Source: Prevotellaceae bacterium UBA1726 (GTDB lineage: Bacteria; Bacteroidota; Bacteroidia; Bacteroidales; Bacteroidaceae). Taken from it: a DNA stretch of 6,096 nt. The position numbers and the translations under genes are program-made. The first letter of the stretch is position 1. Each line of letters opens with the position of its first letter. The notes under the pieces were generated by a model. It searched no databases. It had not been told where the DNA came from and worked only from the letters and a program-made list of their open reading frames with translations. The DNA is taken from the NCBI GenBank assembly GCA_002316005.1, contig DCIM01000036.1, positions 1-6,096 of the forward strand, in the 5' to 3' direction. This document shows, one piece after another, positions 5,914 through 6,096 of the stretch.

Positions 5914-5956
5914 TTTCATAACGAAGTGGAGAAAGAATTTTTCATTAATTATTTTT

Positions 5957-5981
5957 CAGGATATTCAGGATATTCAGGATT
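5957..5981 (+). repeat. 9-bp tandem array CAGGATATT
   Basis: CAGGATATT is present at 5957-5965 and 5966-5974, followed by a partial CAGGATT (5975-5981). It is preceded by ATTTTT, as is the related array at 5797. The 9-bp period equals that of the unrelated GTAATCATT family on the other side of the genes. Confidence 0.7.
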
Positions 5982-6096
5982 AAAATTGTTTTTGGTTGTT
6001 CTCTGTTTTTGAGGAGCGGAGCGACGACCCAATAAATAAACGGGGCAAATATTATTTCCGAAAAAAGCACTAATGGCGGGGGAAGTATTAAATATA

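Larger units (their letters stand above)
5677..6096. other. Intergenic region without a supported gene
   Basis: About 420 bp of AT-rich DNA lie upstream of the peptidase gene. All frames on both strands are short and lack a convincing start or protein-like composition. The region does hold structure: two 9-bp tandem arrays (5797-5814, 5957-5981), two GC-rich 13-bp near-palindromes (5865-5877, 5901-5913), three CATTAATT words exactly 60 bp apart, and a purine-rich GAGCGGAGCGACGAC stretch near 6013-6027. No RNA gene was recognised. Confidence 0.6.

Noticed and set aside
6073..6096. ATG at 6073 opening a frame to the right edge (MAGEVLNI)
   Set aside because: Eight codons give no evidence of coding, and no TAnnTTTG box lies at a suitable distance upstream.

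Overview
This window looks like a chromosomal segment from a Bacteroidales bacterium, most likely Prevotella/Segatella or a close relative from a gut or rumen habitat. Three things point there: both large genes belong to families and architectures typical of that group, the promoter-like boxes follow the Bacteroidota pattern TAnnTTTG rather than the E. coli -10/-35 pattern, and moderate-GC coding DNA is separated by very AT-rich spacers without Shine-Dalgarno sites. The genus is inferred, not proven.

Layout. Bases 1-817 hold no convincing intact gene. They contain a leftward promoter-like box at the left edge, a set of 9-bp-unit repeats forming a long inverted repeat (148-226) with a third copy at 347-366, short open stretches that may be gene remnants (314-460 minus, 440-526 plus), and a hairpin (671-725) flanked by 11-bp direct repeats. 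Bases 818-882 are a 22-23 bp tandem repeat that runs to the start codon of the first gene and carries three copies of a -7-like promoter box. Gene 1 (883-3528, +) is an exported 881-residue protein joining a type-B carboxylesterase to an E-set/CBM48-like linker and a feruloyl-esterase-like (CE1/esterase D) domain; both catalytic triads appear intact. Gene 2 (3572-5644, -) converges on it across only 43 bp. It encodes a 690-residue secreted C10 (streptopain-like) cysteine peptidase with signal peptide, Spi-type propeptide, peptidase domain, beta-rich region and C-terminal dockerin-like repeats. Its promoter-like box at 5669-5676 fixes the start at 5644. Bases 5677-6096 have no supported gene but contain 9-bp repeats, GC-rich palindromes and evenly spaced AATTAATG words.

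Both proteins are exported hydrolases: one probably removes ester-linked groups from plant polysaccharide or other carbohydrate esters, the other degrades protein. The convergent arrangement means they do not form an operon, and the sequence does not show that they work together. The least usual items are the double-esterase fusion, the triplicated promoter-box array, and the repeat families in the flanks.
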